DNA from: Streptomyces viridochromogenes DSM 40736
GTDB taxonomy: Bacteria; Actinomycetota; Actinomycetes; Streptomycetales; Streptomycetaceae
Assembly (NCBI RefSeq): GCF_000158955.1
Contig: NZ_GG657757.1
Coordinates: 4,184,309-4,248,308 of the forward strand
Reading direction: 5' to 3'
Length of the DNA: 64,000 nucleotides
Under the pieces are notes generated by a model, which was not told where the DNA came from, ran no database searches, and was given only the letters and a program-made list of their open reading frames with translations. Below, piece by piece: positions 34,095 through 43,382 of this stretch. Within the stretch, counting starts at the first letter, position 1. Each line of letters opens with the position of its first letter. Position numbers and translations under genes: made by a program.

Positions 34095-34894
34095 GCGCCA
34101 CCCACACGACGGCCCGCCCGGCATCGGCGGCGACCACTGCGCTGAGCCGGATGACGGCTCTGGCGCGCGCCGAACTGACCCTCCTCGGACGGACCAAGGG
34201 CGCGCTGGTCGCCGCCGTGTTCGTGCCGCTGGTGATGCCGGTCAGCGTGCGGGCGGCGGCCAAGGACATGGACCTCGCCGCAGCCGGGCTGAACACCGGC
34301 ACCTTGGTGCTGCCCGCCTCGATCGGCTTCTCCCTGCTGTTCGCCGTCTACTCGGTGCTCGTCGGCAGCTACGTCGTCCGGCGCGAGGAACTCGTCCTCA
34401 AGCGGCTGCGCACCGGTGAGCTGCGGGACTTCGAGATCCTGGCCGGCTCCGCGCTGCCCGCCGTCCTCACCGGGCTCGGGCAGTGCCTGCTGCTGACGGC
34501 GGCCTGCACCACGCTGCTGGACATGTCCGCGCCGTCCGCGCCCCATCTGGTCGTCGCCGGCGTGCTGTTGGGGCTGGTGCTGTGCGCCGCCCTCGCCGCG
34601 GCCACCGCGGCCTTCACCCGGACCGGCGAGAGCGCCCAGGCCACGCCCATGCCCCTGATGCTCGTCTCGATGATGGGCTCCGGCATGTTCTTCCCGCTGG
34701 AGCTGCTGCCGGACAAGCTGGCCTCCGTCTGCGAACTGCTGCCGCTGACGCCCGTCGTCAGCCTGGTGCGCGGCGGCTGGACCGGAGACCTGTCCGCCTC
34801 CGACGCACTGGGCGCCGTCGCCACCGCGGTGGCCTGGATCGCCATCGCCGTGTTTGCTGTACAGCGGCGGTTCCGCTGGGAACCGCGGCGCTGA
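34091..34894 (+). CDS. ABC transporter permease (ABC-2 type)
   Basis: 267 residues with about six membrane segments: VAAVFVPLVMPVSV, LPASIGFSLLFAVYSVLVGSY, LTGLGQCLLLTAACTTLL, LVVAGVLLGLVLCAALAAAT, the region around MFFPLELLP, and AVAWIAIAVFAVQ. It is the membrane half of the exporter. The short KRLRTGELRDFEILAGSALP cytoplasmic loop is typical of ABC-2 permeases. Translationally coupled to the ATPase. Confidence 0.9.
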   Translation: MSATHTTARPASAATTALSRMTALARAELTLLGRTKGALVAAVFVPLVMPVSVRAAAKDMDLAAAGLNTGTLVLPASIGFSLLFAVYSVLVGSYVVRREELVLKRLRTGELRDFEILAGSALPAVLTGLGQCLLLTAACTTLLDMSAPSAPHLVVAGVLLGLVLCAALAAATAAFTRTGESAQATPMPLMLVSMMGSGMFFPLELLPDKLASVCELLPLTPVVSLVRGGWTGDLSASDALGAVATAVAWIAIAVFAVQRRFRWEPRR

Positions 34895-34918
34895 GACCGG
34901 AGGGGGAGGGTCGGGCTG

Positions 34919-36202
34919 ATGCGCGGGCCGGGCAGGTGGTGGCGGCGGAAGACCACGCCGGAGAAGGTCGAGACATACACGCGGTGGTCGTTCCACCTCT
35001 TCGGAGTGATGGAGTTCCTCTCCGCCGGGGTCACGTCCTTCGCTCCCCTCGGGCCACGGCTGGGCGGCTGGGTCCTGCTGATGGTGGGCGTGCACGCCGT
35101 GATGTGCTTCGCCACCGTGTCCCGGGCGCTGGACTGGACGCGTGGCCGCAGGCCCCAGCCCGTGGGACTGCTGTGCACCCTGGCGGCCGTCACCGCCGCG
35201 ATCTCCGCCGCCGCGCTCGGCATCGCCGAGCACGGACCGGGCGGTGAGGGTGTCGACGCCGCCGCGGGTGGTGTCTTCGGCGTCGTCCTGATCTTCGGTC
35301 CGGGCATCATCGCGCTCGGCGTCCGCAACCGGCGGCGCGCTTTCGGGATCGCGGGCGGTTTCGCGGCGGGCGCCTGGGCCGTGGCCTTCGCATTCGGTGC
35401 CTCCCCGTTCGCGGCGCTCGTCACCGCGTTGATCGTGCTGCTCGGCGGCACGTTCATCGCCTTCGTAGCCGTCTTCTCCGTGTGGTTGCTCAACGCCGTC
35501 TACGAACTCGACGAGGCCCGCGAGACCCGGGCCCGGCTCGCCGTCGCCGAGGAGCGGCTCAGGTTCGGGCGGGATCTGCACGACGTCATGGGACGCAACC
35601 TCGCCGTGATCGCGCTCAAGAGCGAACTGGCCGTGCAGCTCGCCCAGCGGGGGCGGCCGGAAGCCGTGGCGCAGATGGTCGAGGTGCAGCGGCTCGCGCA
35701 CGAGTCGCAGCGGGAGGTACGGGAGGTCGTCCGCGGCTATCGCGAGGTCGACCTCGGGGCGGAACTGGCCGGGGCGCAGGGTGTGCTGACCGCGGCCGGC
35801 ATCGACTGCACGGTCACCGGGCGGGTGCCGGCGGGGCTGCCGGCCGGGGTGCAGTCCGCCCTCGGGTGGGTCGTCCGGGAGGCGGCCACGAATGTGCTGC
35901 GGCACGGGGATCCGCGACGGTGCGGGATACGGCTGCGGGTGTCGGAGGAGCGGGTGGTGTTGTCCGTGGAGAACGACGGGGTGCTCCCGGAGGCTGAGGC
36001 CGGGGTGTCCGGATCTTCCGGCTCGGGACTCGCCGGGCTGCGGGAGCGGCTGGCGGAGATCGACGGGACGTTGGAGGCGGGGCCTGCGGGAAAGGGGACC
36101 TTCCGGCTGACGGCGGAGATTCCCCTGCCGTCGGTGCCTGCCCCTTCCGGCCTTGTCCCGTCCGCCGCCGCCGTGCGATCCGTGAGTGAGGTCACTCCAT
36201 GA
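34919..36202 (+). CDS. Sensor histidine kinase (NarL/DesK type)
   Basis: 427 residues: about five or six N-terminal membrane segments (30-190) without a large extracellular loop, a short coiled coil (YELDEARETRARLAVAEERL), then the HisKA_3 box RFGRDLHDVMG with phospho-acceptor His221, and a GHKL domain with VVREAATNVLRH and SGSGLAGLRERLAEI. Such intramembrane-sensing kinases often pair with adjacent exporters. GGGGGAGGG precedes the ATG. It overlaps the response regulator by four bases. Confidence 0.92.
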   Translation: MRGPGRWWRRKTTPEKVETYTRWSFHLFGVMEFLSAGVTSFAPLGPRLGGWVLLMVGVHAVMCFATVSRALDWTRGRRPQPVGLLCTLAAVTAAISAAALGIAEHGPGGEGVDAAAGGVFGVVLIFGPGIIALGVRNRRRAFGIAGGFAAGAWAVAFAFGASPFAALVTALIVLLGGTFIAFVAVFSVWLLNAVYELDEARETRARLAVAEERLRFGRDLHDVMGRNLAVIALKSELAVQLAQRGRPEAVAQMVEVQRLAHESQREVREVVRGYREVDLGAELAGAQGVLTAAGIDCTVTGRVPAGLPAGVQSALGWVVREAATNVLRHGDPRRCGIRLRVSEERVVLSVENDGVLPEAEAGVSGSSGSGLAGLRERLAEIDGTLEAGPAGKGTFRLTAEIPLPSVPAPSGLVPSAAAVRSVSEVTP

Positions 36203-36819
36203 CGGCCGTGGAGCCCGTACGGCTGCTGCTCGCCGACGACGAGCACCTCATCCGTGGGGCGCTCGCCGCGCTGCTGGCGCTGGAGGACGACCTCATGATC
36301 GTCGCCGAGGCGGCCACCGGGCCGGAGGCCATGGCGATGGCCCGGGCGCACAAGCCCGACGTCGCCGTACTGGATCTCCAGATGCCCGGCGCCGACGGTG
36401 TGAAGGTCGCCACATCCCTGCGCGTCGAACTGCCCGCCTGCAGGGTGCTCATCGTCACCAGTCACGGGCGGCCCGGACATCTGAAGCGGGCGCTGGAGGC
36501 CGGGGTGCGGGGGTTCGTGCCGAAGACCGTGAGCGCGCAGCGGCTCGCGGAGATCATCCGCACGGTGCACGCGGGCAACCGGTACGTCGACCCGGAGTTG
36601 GCCGCCGACGCGATCGCCGCAGGGGACTCACCGCTGACCGTGCGGGAGGCCGAGGTGCTGGAACTGGCCGCCGACGGTGCGCCCGTGGCGGAGATCGCGG
36701 AGCGGGCCGCGCTGTCGCAGGGGACCGTGCGGAACTACCTGTCGTCGGCGGTGTCGAAGCTCGGGGCGGAGAACCGGCATGCGGCGGTGCGGCTCGCACG
36801 GGAGCGAGGTTGGGTATAG
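36199..36819 (+). CDS. Response regulator, NarL/LuxR type
   Basis: 206 residues. Receiver domain with acidic pair DD at 13-14, phospho-acceptor Asp59 in VAVLDLQMPG and the Lys in GFVPKTVS; then the LuxR-type helix-turn-helix SPLTVREAEVLELAADGAPVAEIAERAALSQGTVRNYLSSAVSKLG. The partner of the preceding kinase, and probably the activator of the upstream ABC genes. A tRNA-Gly begins 22 bp after its stop. Confidence 0.93.
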   Translation: MTAVEPVRLLLADDEHLIRGALAALLALEDDLMIVAEAATGPEAMAMARAHKPDVAVLDLQMPGADGVKVATSLRVELPACRVLIVTSHGRPGHLKRALEAGVRGFVPKTVSAQRLAEIIRTVHAGNRYVDPELAADAIAAGDSPLTVREAEVLELAADGAPVAEIAERAALSQGTVRNYLSSAVSKLGAENRHAAVRLARERGWV

Positions 36820-36841
36820 TGGTTCTCGCGCCACGGCGCAT

Positions 36842-36914
36842 GCGAACGTAGCTCAGTTGGTAGAGCGCAACCTTGCCAAGGTTGAGGTCGCGAGTTCGAA
36901 CCTCGTCGTTCGCT
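36842..36914 (+). tRNA. tRNA-Gly (anticodon GCC), copy 2
   Basis: 73 bases, as copy 1 at 32868 except that acceptor pair 4-69 is A-T (GCGAACG/CGTTCGC), a compensated change that keeps pairing. Confidence 0.95.
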
Positions 36915-36919
36915 CCAGT

Positions 36920-36953
36920 GAGAAGCCCCCCGGCTCCGGCCGGGGGGCTTCTC
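36920..36953. terminator. Terminator between tRNA-Gly and purC
   Basis: GAGAAGCCCCCCGG and CCGGGGGGCTTCTC form a 14-bp stem; it can serve the tRNA and the convergent purC. Confidence 0.85.
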
Positions 36954-36959
36954 CGTGTC

Positions 36960-37859
36960 CTAGCTCCAGCTGGTGCCGGTCAGGCGCTCGTACGCCTCCA
37001 CGTACTTGGCGCGGGTGGCGTCGACGACCTGCTGCGGCAGCGCGGGCGGCGGCTGCTCGCTCTTCCTGTCCCAGCCGGACTCCGCCGAGGTCAGCCAGTC
37101 CCGCACGAACTGCTTGTCGTACGACGGCTGCGCGCGGCCCGGCTGCCACTGGTCGGCCGGCCAGAAGCGGGAGGAGTCCGCGGTGAGGACCTCGTCCGCG
37201 AGGACCAGGTCGTCGCCGTCGAAGCCGAACTCGAACTTGGTGTCCGCGAGGATGATGCCCCGCTCCCGGGCGATGTCCCGGCCCCGCGAGTAGACGGCGA
37301 GGGTCGCCTGGCGCAGCCGGGCCGCGGTGTCCGCGCCGACCTGGCGGGCGACCTCCTCGTAGGAGACGTTCTCGTCGTGCTCGCCGACGGCGGCCTTGGT
37401 GGCCGGGGTGAAGATCGGGGCGGGCAGTTCACTGCCGTCGACCAGACCCTCCGGGAGGGCGAGCCCGCAGACCGTCCGGGTCTCCTCGTACTCGACCAGG
37501 CCCGAACCGGTGAGGTAGCCGCGCGCCACGCACTCCACGGGGACCATCTGGAGGGACTTGCAGACCAGCGTGCGCCCCTCCCAGTCGGCGGGGGCACCGG
37601 CGGGCAGCTCGGTGCTCAGGACGTGGTTCGGGACCAGGTCGGCGAGCTGGTCGAACCACCACAGGGAGAGCTGCGTGAGGACCCGGCCCTTGTCGGGGAT
37701 CTCGGTCGGCAGCACCCAGTCGTACGCGGAGATGCGGTCGCTGGCGACCATCACGAGGTCGCCCGCCTCGTTCTGGTACAGCTCGCGCACCTTGCCGGTG
37801 TGCAGGTGCACCAGGCCCGGAACCTGGAGCGGCTCGGGCTTTTCTACGAATCCGGACAC
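36960..37859 (-). CDS. purC: Phosphoribosylaminoimidazole-succinocarboxamide synthase
   Basis: 299 residues, the longer SAICAR synthetase form. It joins aspartate to CAIR using ATP. Seen: HLHTGKVRELYQNEAGDLVMVASDRISAYD, VECVARGYLTGSG, GIILADTKFEFG and SSRFWPADQW. GGGGAGGAA sits before the GTG at 37859, which decides the start against a very long open frame upstream. It has its own promoter region shared with no other purine gene. Confidence 0.95.
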   Translation of the reverse strand: MSGFVEKPEPLQVPGLVHLHTGKVRELYQNEAGDLVMVASDRISAYDWVLPTEIPDKGRVLTQLSLWWFDQLADLVPNHVLSTELPAGAPADWEGRTLVCKSLQMVPVECVARGYLTGSGLVEYEETRTVCGLALPEGLVDGSELPAPIFTPATKAAVGEHDENVSYEEVARQVGADTAARLRQATLAVYSRGRDIARERGIILADTKFEFGFDGDDLVLADEVLTADSSRFWPADQWQPGRAQPSYDKQFVRDWLTSAESGWDRKSEQPPPALPQQVVDATRAKYVEAYERLTGTSWS

Positions 37860-37957
37860 GGTTCCTCCCCGTGGTTCTGTCCAATGGGTCGATTCTCCCG
37901 TATGCGGGGGGCGATCGCGGACAGCGGGGTCGGTCGCGGACCGTGCGGCGGTCGAAG

Positions 37958-39436
37958 TCAGTCGCGTTTGCAGATGCGGTCCAACAGATTCGCGGTGGCG
38001 CGCTGGATGCGGGCGTCGACGTGGCCGGGGCGGTCCAGGGCGGGCGTCCAGGCGAACGTTCCGGATGCGAAGACCCAGGCGCCGGAGGGCGCGCGGTACA
38101 GGGACGTCTCCTGGTGGCGAACGGCGCCATCCTTGTCGGAGTACGGGGAGTGGGCGAGCAGCACGCGCTCCTCGTGCTCGGGCAGCGGGGTGCGCGGGAA
38201 GTAGCGGTCGGCCTCGCCCGCCACCAGACCCTCGATCTCGTCCCCCTCCTCCGCTCCCGTCGCCTCCCACAGCCAGTGGCCGGCGTTGCGCACGATCAGC
38301 GGGTGCGGCTCGGGGACCTGCCCCGCGTACTGGATGCCGATCAGCTGCTGCTCGGCCCGGTCGATCTCCCGCCACAGCACCGGCTTGCCCGGGCCCTTGC
38401 GTTTGCGGCAGGTCAGCAGGCGGTCGGGCACGCCTGAGGGGGAAGGGCCCAGTTCCACCTGCCAGTACATGGAGTTGGCGGAGAGGAAGACGAGCGAGGT
38501 GCCGGCGTCGCGTGCGAGCTCCACGGTGTCGCGCATCGCGGCCGACCAGTACTCGTCGTGACCCGGGAAGACCAGACCGCGGTAGTGGGTGGGGTCGACG
38601 CGGCCCGCGTGCAGGTCGCCGGCGGTGGCGTAGGCGATGTCGTAGCCGTAGCGCTCGGCCCAGCGGACGAAGTCGTAGGCGTGGCCGACGTGCAGGGGGA
38701 AGCCCGCGCCCGCGTACGGGCGGTCGAAGGAGACCGTGGTCGCCGCGTCGGCCTCGCCCAGCAGCCGGCCCTTCTCGTCCCAGGCGTGGTAGAGGCTGGC
38801 GCCGGTGCGGCCGTCCTCCGGGTAGAGGTTGTACGCCTGCCAGGTGATGTCGGGCAGGACGAGGAGCAGGTCGGCCGGCTGGTCGTGGCGGACCGTGAAG
38901 GGGACGTGGGACCGGTAGCCGTCGGCGGTGGTGAGGACGGCGACGTACGCGCCGACGTTCCAGTACGACGGGATCTGGAGCCGCCAGGACAGCCACCAGT
39001 GGTGGCAGGAGACCGTGCGGTCCGCGGTGAGCGGCGTGGGCTGCACGATGCCGGACAGCCGCGGGCTGGTGGTGATCTTCGCGGCGCCGTCACCGCCGTA
39101 GTGGCCGATGCGGTAGATGTCGACGCCGAACTCCTGCGGCGGGTCGACGGTGATGTGGAAGTCGATGGCCTCGCCGGGGGCGACCGCGCCGGTCGAGGTG
39201 AAGCCCTTGATCTGGCGGTGGACGTCGTCGGCCGCGCGGGGGCCGCCGGAGCGGCTGCCCTTCTTCGACGCGTGGGGCTGGTCCTGGTCCACGTACCAGG
39301 GGACGACCTGGCCGGTGTCGTCGAAGTACGTCACATGGCCGCGCAGCCACGGGACGGGGCCCTGTCCGAAGGGATCTGTCACGGCGTGCGCCAGCGCTCC
39401 CGACTCCCAGCGGCGAGTGCTCTGCTCCGAGCCCAT
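37958..39436 (-). CDS. N,N-dimethylformamidase large-subunit-like protein
   Basis: 492 residues matching the N,N-dimethylformamidase beta-subunit C-terminal family. Seen: QIKGFTSTGAVAPGEAIDFHITVDPPQEFGVDIYRIGHYGGDGA, an immunoglobulin-like half, then LVLPDITWQAYNLYPEDGRTGASLYHAWD, YDFVRWAERYGYDIAYATAGDLH and GLVFPGHDEYWSAAMRD, where the Asp/Glu/His region could hold the metal site. No small subunit gene is adjacent and no signal peptide is seen, so true amidase activity is uncertain. A strong GGGGAGGGGAAG precedes the ATG. Conserved beside purC in Streptomyces. Confidence 0.8.
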   Translation of the reverse strand: MGSEQSTRRWESGALAHAVTDPFGQGPVPWLRGHVTYFDDTGQVVPWYVDQDQPHASKKGSRSGGPRAADDVHRQIKGFTSTGAVAPGEAIDFHITVDPPQEFGVDIYRIGHYGGDGAAKITTSPRLSGIVQPTPLTADRTVSCHHWWLSWRLQIPSYWNVGAYVAVLTTADGYRSHVPFTVRHDQPADLLLVLPDITWQAYNLYPEDGRTGASLYHAWDEKGRLLGEADAATTVSFDRPYAGAGFPLHVGHAYDFVRWAERYGYDIAYATAGDLHAGRVDPTHYRGLVFPGHDEYWSAAMRDTVELARDAGTSLVFLSANSMYWQVELGPSPSGVPDRLLTCRKRKGPGKPVLWREIDRAEQQLIGIQYAGQVPEPHPLIVRNAGHWLWEATGAEEGDEIEGLVAGEADRYFPRTPLPEHEERVLLAHSPYSDKDGAVRHQETSLYRAPSGAWVFASGTFAWTPALDRPGHVDARIQRATANLLDRICKRD

Positions 39437-39753
39437 GGTTGCTTCCCCTCCCCTTCGCCCCCGTGGTGGTGCGTACTCGTGTGGTGTGCGTACGTGTGTG
39501 GTGTGTGCGCTGTACGTGCTGTGTGCGGTGTCTGCGGTGTCTGCGGTGTCTTGCGGTCCGAGCGGTAGTGGCGCGCTTATGTGTTTGTCGTATGTCGCAC
39601 GCCTTTGCCATGCACGAGAACGGTCCAAGCACATCACATAACGCGCGCACTTCGTTACTGTTCGTTTCGAATTGGCCAGAAGCGGAAGCTGCAGCTCCGG
39701 GGGCTGGGGTGGGGGCCTGGGGTGGGGGGCCGGGGCGGCTCGGCCGGGGGCGG
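39437..39753. repeat. GT-rich intergenic region with 9-bp tandem repeat
   Basis: 317 bp without a gene. TGCGGTGTC is repeated three times head to tail at 39524-39550, within a longer GTGTG-rich, purine-pyrimidine alternating stretch (39475-39560). Beyond it lies a less GC-rich segment (CATCACATAACGCGC, GTTACTGTTCG) that probably carries the promoter for the gene ending at 37958. No convincing coding frame. Confidence 0.55.
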
Positions 39754-41628
39754 TCAGGCGAGCCGGACCGGCTTCTCCGGGCGTATCCCCAGTTCGGCGA
39801 GCCAGGCGCGCAACGGGGTGGGGTCGCCCTCCTCGATCAGGGTGAGCACCTTGGGCGTCAGATCGGCGGTGCGTTCGCCGTTGTGGAGGAGGGTCGGGCC
39901 GTCCAGCCAGTCCAGGCCCGGCGTCGCGTCGGCGGTGTCCATCGCGGCACAGCAGACCATCGCGGTGAGGTGGTCGGCGAGCAGTTCGCGGGCCGTACGC
40001 GGGGGCTGGAGGGGGAAGAGGGGGAGGTCCCGGTCGTCCCAGAGGGCGGGGTCCGAGTGGGTCTGGGAGCCGGTGGGCGGTGAGACGGCGCAAGAGGCGG
40101 AGGCTGTGGACCGGCCGGTCGTCGCGGCAGCCTCCTCGCGGGCCAGCTCGGCGCTGAGTCCGGCGGCGAGGGCGGCGCTGTGGGGGGTGGGACCGGAGAG
40201 GTCTTCCTCGTCGTCGAGGGGTGGCTCCGGGGATCTGGCGGGGAAGGGGGTGTGGTCGGGCCGGTCCGTCAGGTGACTGGTCTGGTCCGTGAGGTCGTCG
40301 ATCCGGCCTGTCAGGCGATCGGTCCGGTCCGTCAGGTGGTCGGTCCGGTCCGTCAGGTGGTCGAGGACGCGGGACAGGGTCGGGCCGCCGGTGTCCGATG
40401 CCGCGCCCCCCGGGGCCGGGCGTACACCCATCGCGTCCAGGACGCGGTGGAGGCGGGCCGCGTCGATGCGCCACTTGCGGTCCACCACCTCGTCCGGATA
40501 CTCGCTCCAGCCCACCGGCGACCAGTCGGGTCCTGGTCCGGCCGGGCCGCCGTGGAAGAGGCGGGCGGCGAGCAGGGAGGCGGCCTCGTCGATCGTGCCC
40601 GGCTCCTCGAGCAGATCGCAGGCGGGCCGCTCCCCGAGCCGGGACGCGAACCCCTCGGCCAGGCGGTCGCGCCGGGACAGCTCCGTGAGCGCCGCCACGA
40701 CACCCGCGTCCAGCCGGGAGGGCCAGCGGCCCATCCGCCAGGCGGGCAGCGCGACCCGGGTCAGCAGCCGGTCCCAGCCCGCGTACGCCAGGCCCACCTG
40801 CTCCTGGGCGACGATCCGCAGTCCGTAATCCACAGCCTGTGCACGCTCCGCGGCCGCGGCCGCGACCCCCCGCTCCATCTCGCCGGCAGGAACGCGACAG
40901 CCCCGCAGCAGCAACCGGGCCGCCCAGCCGACCCCGGCCAGCGCGCCCCGCGACACCGGTCCGCGGTGGGGTGCCGAGGCCACGGCGACCGCGGCGTCCA
41001 GCCCCCGGATGAAGCGCCGGGCGGCGGCTATGTCCGGGTGGGCCGAGGGGCCCGTACCGGCCACGACCGGGGCGAGGACCGCGCGCAGTTCGCCGACCCG
41101 CATCCACCACAGGAACGGGGAGCCGATGACCAGGACCGGCGCGACGGGGTGCCGGCGGTGCGGGTGTCTCCCCGCGCCCGCTATCTCGTCGTGATGCTCG
41201 GCGGGGGGCGGCCCGTGGGCCCGGTGGGTGCGGTCCTCCAGCCAGCTGTCGCAGTCCGGGGTGAGCGCTATCGCGGAGGGCGCGGGGACCTCGAGGCGGT
41301 CGGCGAGGTCGCGCACCATCCGGTACAGGTCGGGAGCCGCTTCCTCGGCGATCGTGACCGTCGGGCTCATGGCCGGACGGGCCCGGGCGATGACCAGGGC
41401 GACACCGGCGGCGGCGAGCAGCACCAGCGCGGCGAGCGGCGTCACGACCCAGCGGGCGGCGTCCCAGCCGGGGCCGACGAGACGGCCGGTGGCGGGGCCC
41501 ACGAGCAGGATCACCGCCACGGCGGCGGGCAGCAGGGCGACGGCCAGCGCGCGGCTGCGGATGCGCAGCACCATCAGCGCACGCGCCCGCGCGACCTGCG
41601 CGCCTACCTCCACACCCATACCGGTCAC
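39754..41628 (-). CDS. Conserved membrane protein with heptad-like repeat
   Basis: 624 residues. Two N-terminal membrane helices (ALAVALLPAAVAVILLVGPA and VVTPLAALVLLAAAGVALVIA) are followed by a large cytoplasmic region. Near residues 450-485 there is a seven-residue repeat, DHLTDRT/DRLTGRI/DDLTDQT/SHLTDRP, encoded by 21-bp tandem units around 40262-40371, likely a short coiled coil whose copy number could vary. The C-terminal part (RTARELLADHLTAMVCCAAMDTADATPGLDWLDGP) is conserved in Streptomyces. No enzyme motif. The start is uncertain: GTG at 41628 or ATG at 41619. Confidence 0.65.
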   Translation of the reverse strand: MTGMGVEVGAQVARARALMVLRIRSRALAVALLPAAVAVILLVGPATGRLVGPGWDAARWVVTPLAALVLLAAAGVALVIARARPAMSPTVTIAEEAAPDLYRMVRDLADRLEVPAPSAIALTPDCDSWLEDRTHRAHGPPPAEHHDEIAGAGRHPHRRHPVAPVLVIGSPFLWWMRVGELRAVLAPVVAGTGPSAHPDIAAARRFIRGLDAAVAVASAPHRGPVSRGALAGVGWAARLLLRGCRVPAGEMERGVAAAAAERAQAVDYGLRIVAQEQVGLAYAGWDRLLTRVALPAWRMGRWPSRLDAGVVAALTELSRRDRLAEGFASRLGERPACDLLEEPGTIDEAASLLAARLFHGGPAGPGPDWSPVGWSEYPDEVVDRKWRIDAARLHRVLDAMGVRPAPGGAASDTGGPTLSRVLDHLTDRTDHLTDRTDRLTGRIDDLTDQTSHLTDRPDHTPFPARSPEPPLDDEEDLSGPTPHSAALAAGLSAELAREEAAATTGRSTASASCAVSPPTGSQTHSDPALWDDRDLPLFPLQPPRTARELLADHLTAMVCCAAMDTADATPGLDWLDGPTLLHNGERTADLTPKVLTLIEEGDPTPLRAWLAELGIRPEKPVRLA

Positions 41629-42009
41629 GACCGACCTCACCCCCTCCCCGTTGACCTGACCCTTGCCTTGCTCACTCCCCCACTGTGGCACCCGCCACTG
41701 ACATCGCAATGCCGATGGGCCAAGTGCCGGAACGCTTGCGCGGCACCCTAGTTGGGGCCTCGCCCCCCGTCAGCCGGATAGGACATCGGTCACTCGATGG
41801 AATGGCTTTGGGGAGAGGTGAATGACGGACAGCGAAGGTCAGGCCCACGCATACCGAAAACTTCAGGCCCCGCATCCTGAGACGGATCCGGGGCCTGTGA
41901 GGTTCATCGAACCGGGGCGTTTACCCCTTCCGGGCGACGGGCGAACTGCCGCGCGAATGGCCGGTAACGCGCCTGCCGGCCGGGTGCCTGCCGGTTGCGC
42001 GCCTGCCGG
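41629..42009. other. Intergenic region between the membrane protein gene and purD
   Basis: 381 bp, non-coding, containing the promoter region of the gene ending at 39754, the purD terminator and a 15-bp tandem repeat that runs up to the purD stop. No further feature seen. Confidence 0.4.
41864..41897 (-). terminator. Intrinsic terminator downstream of purD
   Basis: CAGGCCCCG and CGGGGCCTG pair around a 16-base loop. On the minus strand the stem is followed by AAGTTTTC. It lies 113 bp past the purD stop. Confidence 0.7.
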
Positions 42010-42023
42010 TTAGGCGCCTGCCG
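41969..42023. repeat. 15-bp tandem repeat at the purD 3' end
   Basis: GCCTGCCGG occurs at 41971, 41986 and 42001, and as GCCTGCCGC at 42016: an exact 15-bp period. The first copy forms the end of purD (codons for the final Ala-Ala-Gly-Ala) and the TAA stop falls inside the repeat. Confidence 0.6.
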
Positions 42024-43260
42024 CCTTCGCGGCGATGTCCGTGCGGTGCTGGGAGCCGTCGAGGCGGATGCGGCCGAGGGCGGTGTAGGCGCGGTCACGG
42101 GCCTCGGCGAGGTCCTGACCGGTGGCCGTGACGGACAGGACGCGGCCGCCCGCGCTGACGATCGCGTCGCCGGTCCGCTTGGTCCCGGCGTGCAGCACGT
42201 ACGCGTGCGGGGCGTCCTGGGCGGCGACCTCGTCGAGACCGGTGATCAGGTCGCCGGTGCGGGGAGGACCCGGGTAGTTGTGCGAGGCGACGACGACCGT
42301 CACGGCCGCGTCGTCGCTCCAGCGCAGGGGCTCCAGGTGGGCGAGGTTGCCGGTGGCGGCGGCCATCAGGACACCGGCGAGCGGCGTCTTCAGCCGGGCC
42401 AGGACCACCTGGGTCTCGGGGTCTCCGAACCGGGCGTTGAACTCGATCACGCGGACCCCGCGCGAGGTGAGCGCGAGTCCCGCGTAGAGCAGACCGGAGA
42501 ACGGCGTGCCTCGGCGGCTCATCTCGTCCACGGTCGGCTGCAGCACCGTCTGGAGGACCTCGTCGACCAGCTTCGGGTCGGCCCAGGGCAGCGGGGAGTA
42601 CGCGCCCATGCCGCCGGTGTTCGGGCCCGCGTCGCCGTCCAGCGCGCGCTTGAAGTCCTGGGCGGGCTGGAGCGGCACGACCGTCTCGCCGTCGGTGACG
42701 GCGAACAGGGAGACCTCGGGGCCGTCCAGGTACTCCTCGATGACCACGCGCTCGCAGGCGGCGGCATGCGCCTTGGCGGCTTCGAGGTCGTCGGTGACGA
42801 CGACGCCCTTGCCGGCGGCGAGTCCGTCGTCCTTCACGACGTACGGGGCGCCGAAGGCGTCGAGGGCCGTGGCGGCCTCTTCCGGGGTGGTGCAGACGTA
42901 CGACCGTGCCGTCGGCACCTCGGCCGCCGCCATGACGTCCTTGGCGAAGGCCTTGGAGCCCTCGAGCTGCGCGGCCCGGCCGGACGGGCCGAAGACCGGG
43001 ATGCCCGCCTCGCGCACGGCGTCGGCGACACCGGCGACCAGCGGCGCCTCCGGGCCGACGACCACGAGGTCCACGCCGAGCTTCGTGGCCAGCGCGGTGA
43101 CGGCCGTGCCGTCCAGGGCGTCGACCGGGTGCAGCGTGGCGACTTCGGCGATGCCGGCGTTGCCGGGGGCGCAGTGCAGCGCGGTGACGTCGGGGTCGTG
43201 GGACAGGGAGTGGCACAGGGCGTGTTCGCGGGCGCCGGTGCCGATGACGAGGACCTTCAC
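42010..43260 (-). CDS. purD: Phosphoribosylamine-glycine ligase
   Basis: 416 residues, ATP-grasp GAR synthetase, step two of purine synthesis. Seen: [19 protein letters not shown], the ATP-grasp region [43 protein letters not shown] and [14 protein letters not shown] with the metal ligands. Single gene, followed by an intrinsic terminator. Its 3' end abuts a 15-bp tandem repeat. Confidence 0.95.
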   Translation of the reverse strand: MKVLVIGTGAREHALCHSLSHDPDVTALHCAPGNAGIAEVATLHPVDALDGTAVTALATKLGVDLVVVGPEAPLVAGVADAVREAGIPVFGPSGRAAQLEGSKAFAKDVMAAAEVPTARSYVCTTPEEAATALDAFGAPYVVKDDGLAAGKGVVVTDDLEAAKAHAAACERVVIEEYLDGPEVSLFAVTDGETVVPLQPAQDFKRALDGDAGPNTGGMGAYSPLPWADPKLVDEVLQTVLQPTVDEMSRRGTPFSGLLYAGLALTSRGVRVIEFNARFGDPETQVVLARLKTPLAGVLMAAATGNLAHLEPLRWSDDAAVTVVVASHNYPGPPRTGDLITGLDEVAAQDAPHAYVLHAGTKRTGDAIVSAGGRVLSVTATGQDLAEARDRAYTALGRIRLDGSQHRTDIAAKAAGA

Positions 43261-43382
43261 GGGGTCAGCCTAACGGGAGACGCCGGGTTTCCTTTGTGCG
43301 GGCTTCCGAGGGAGGTGGGGGTGTTGGCTTGGAGGTTCCTCCAAGGGGGTGGGGCCGAGCTGGGCCACTCGCCCGCGCCGGG

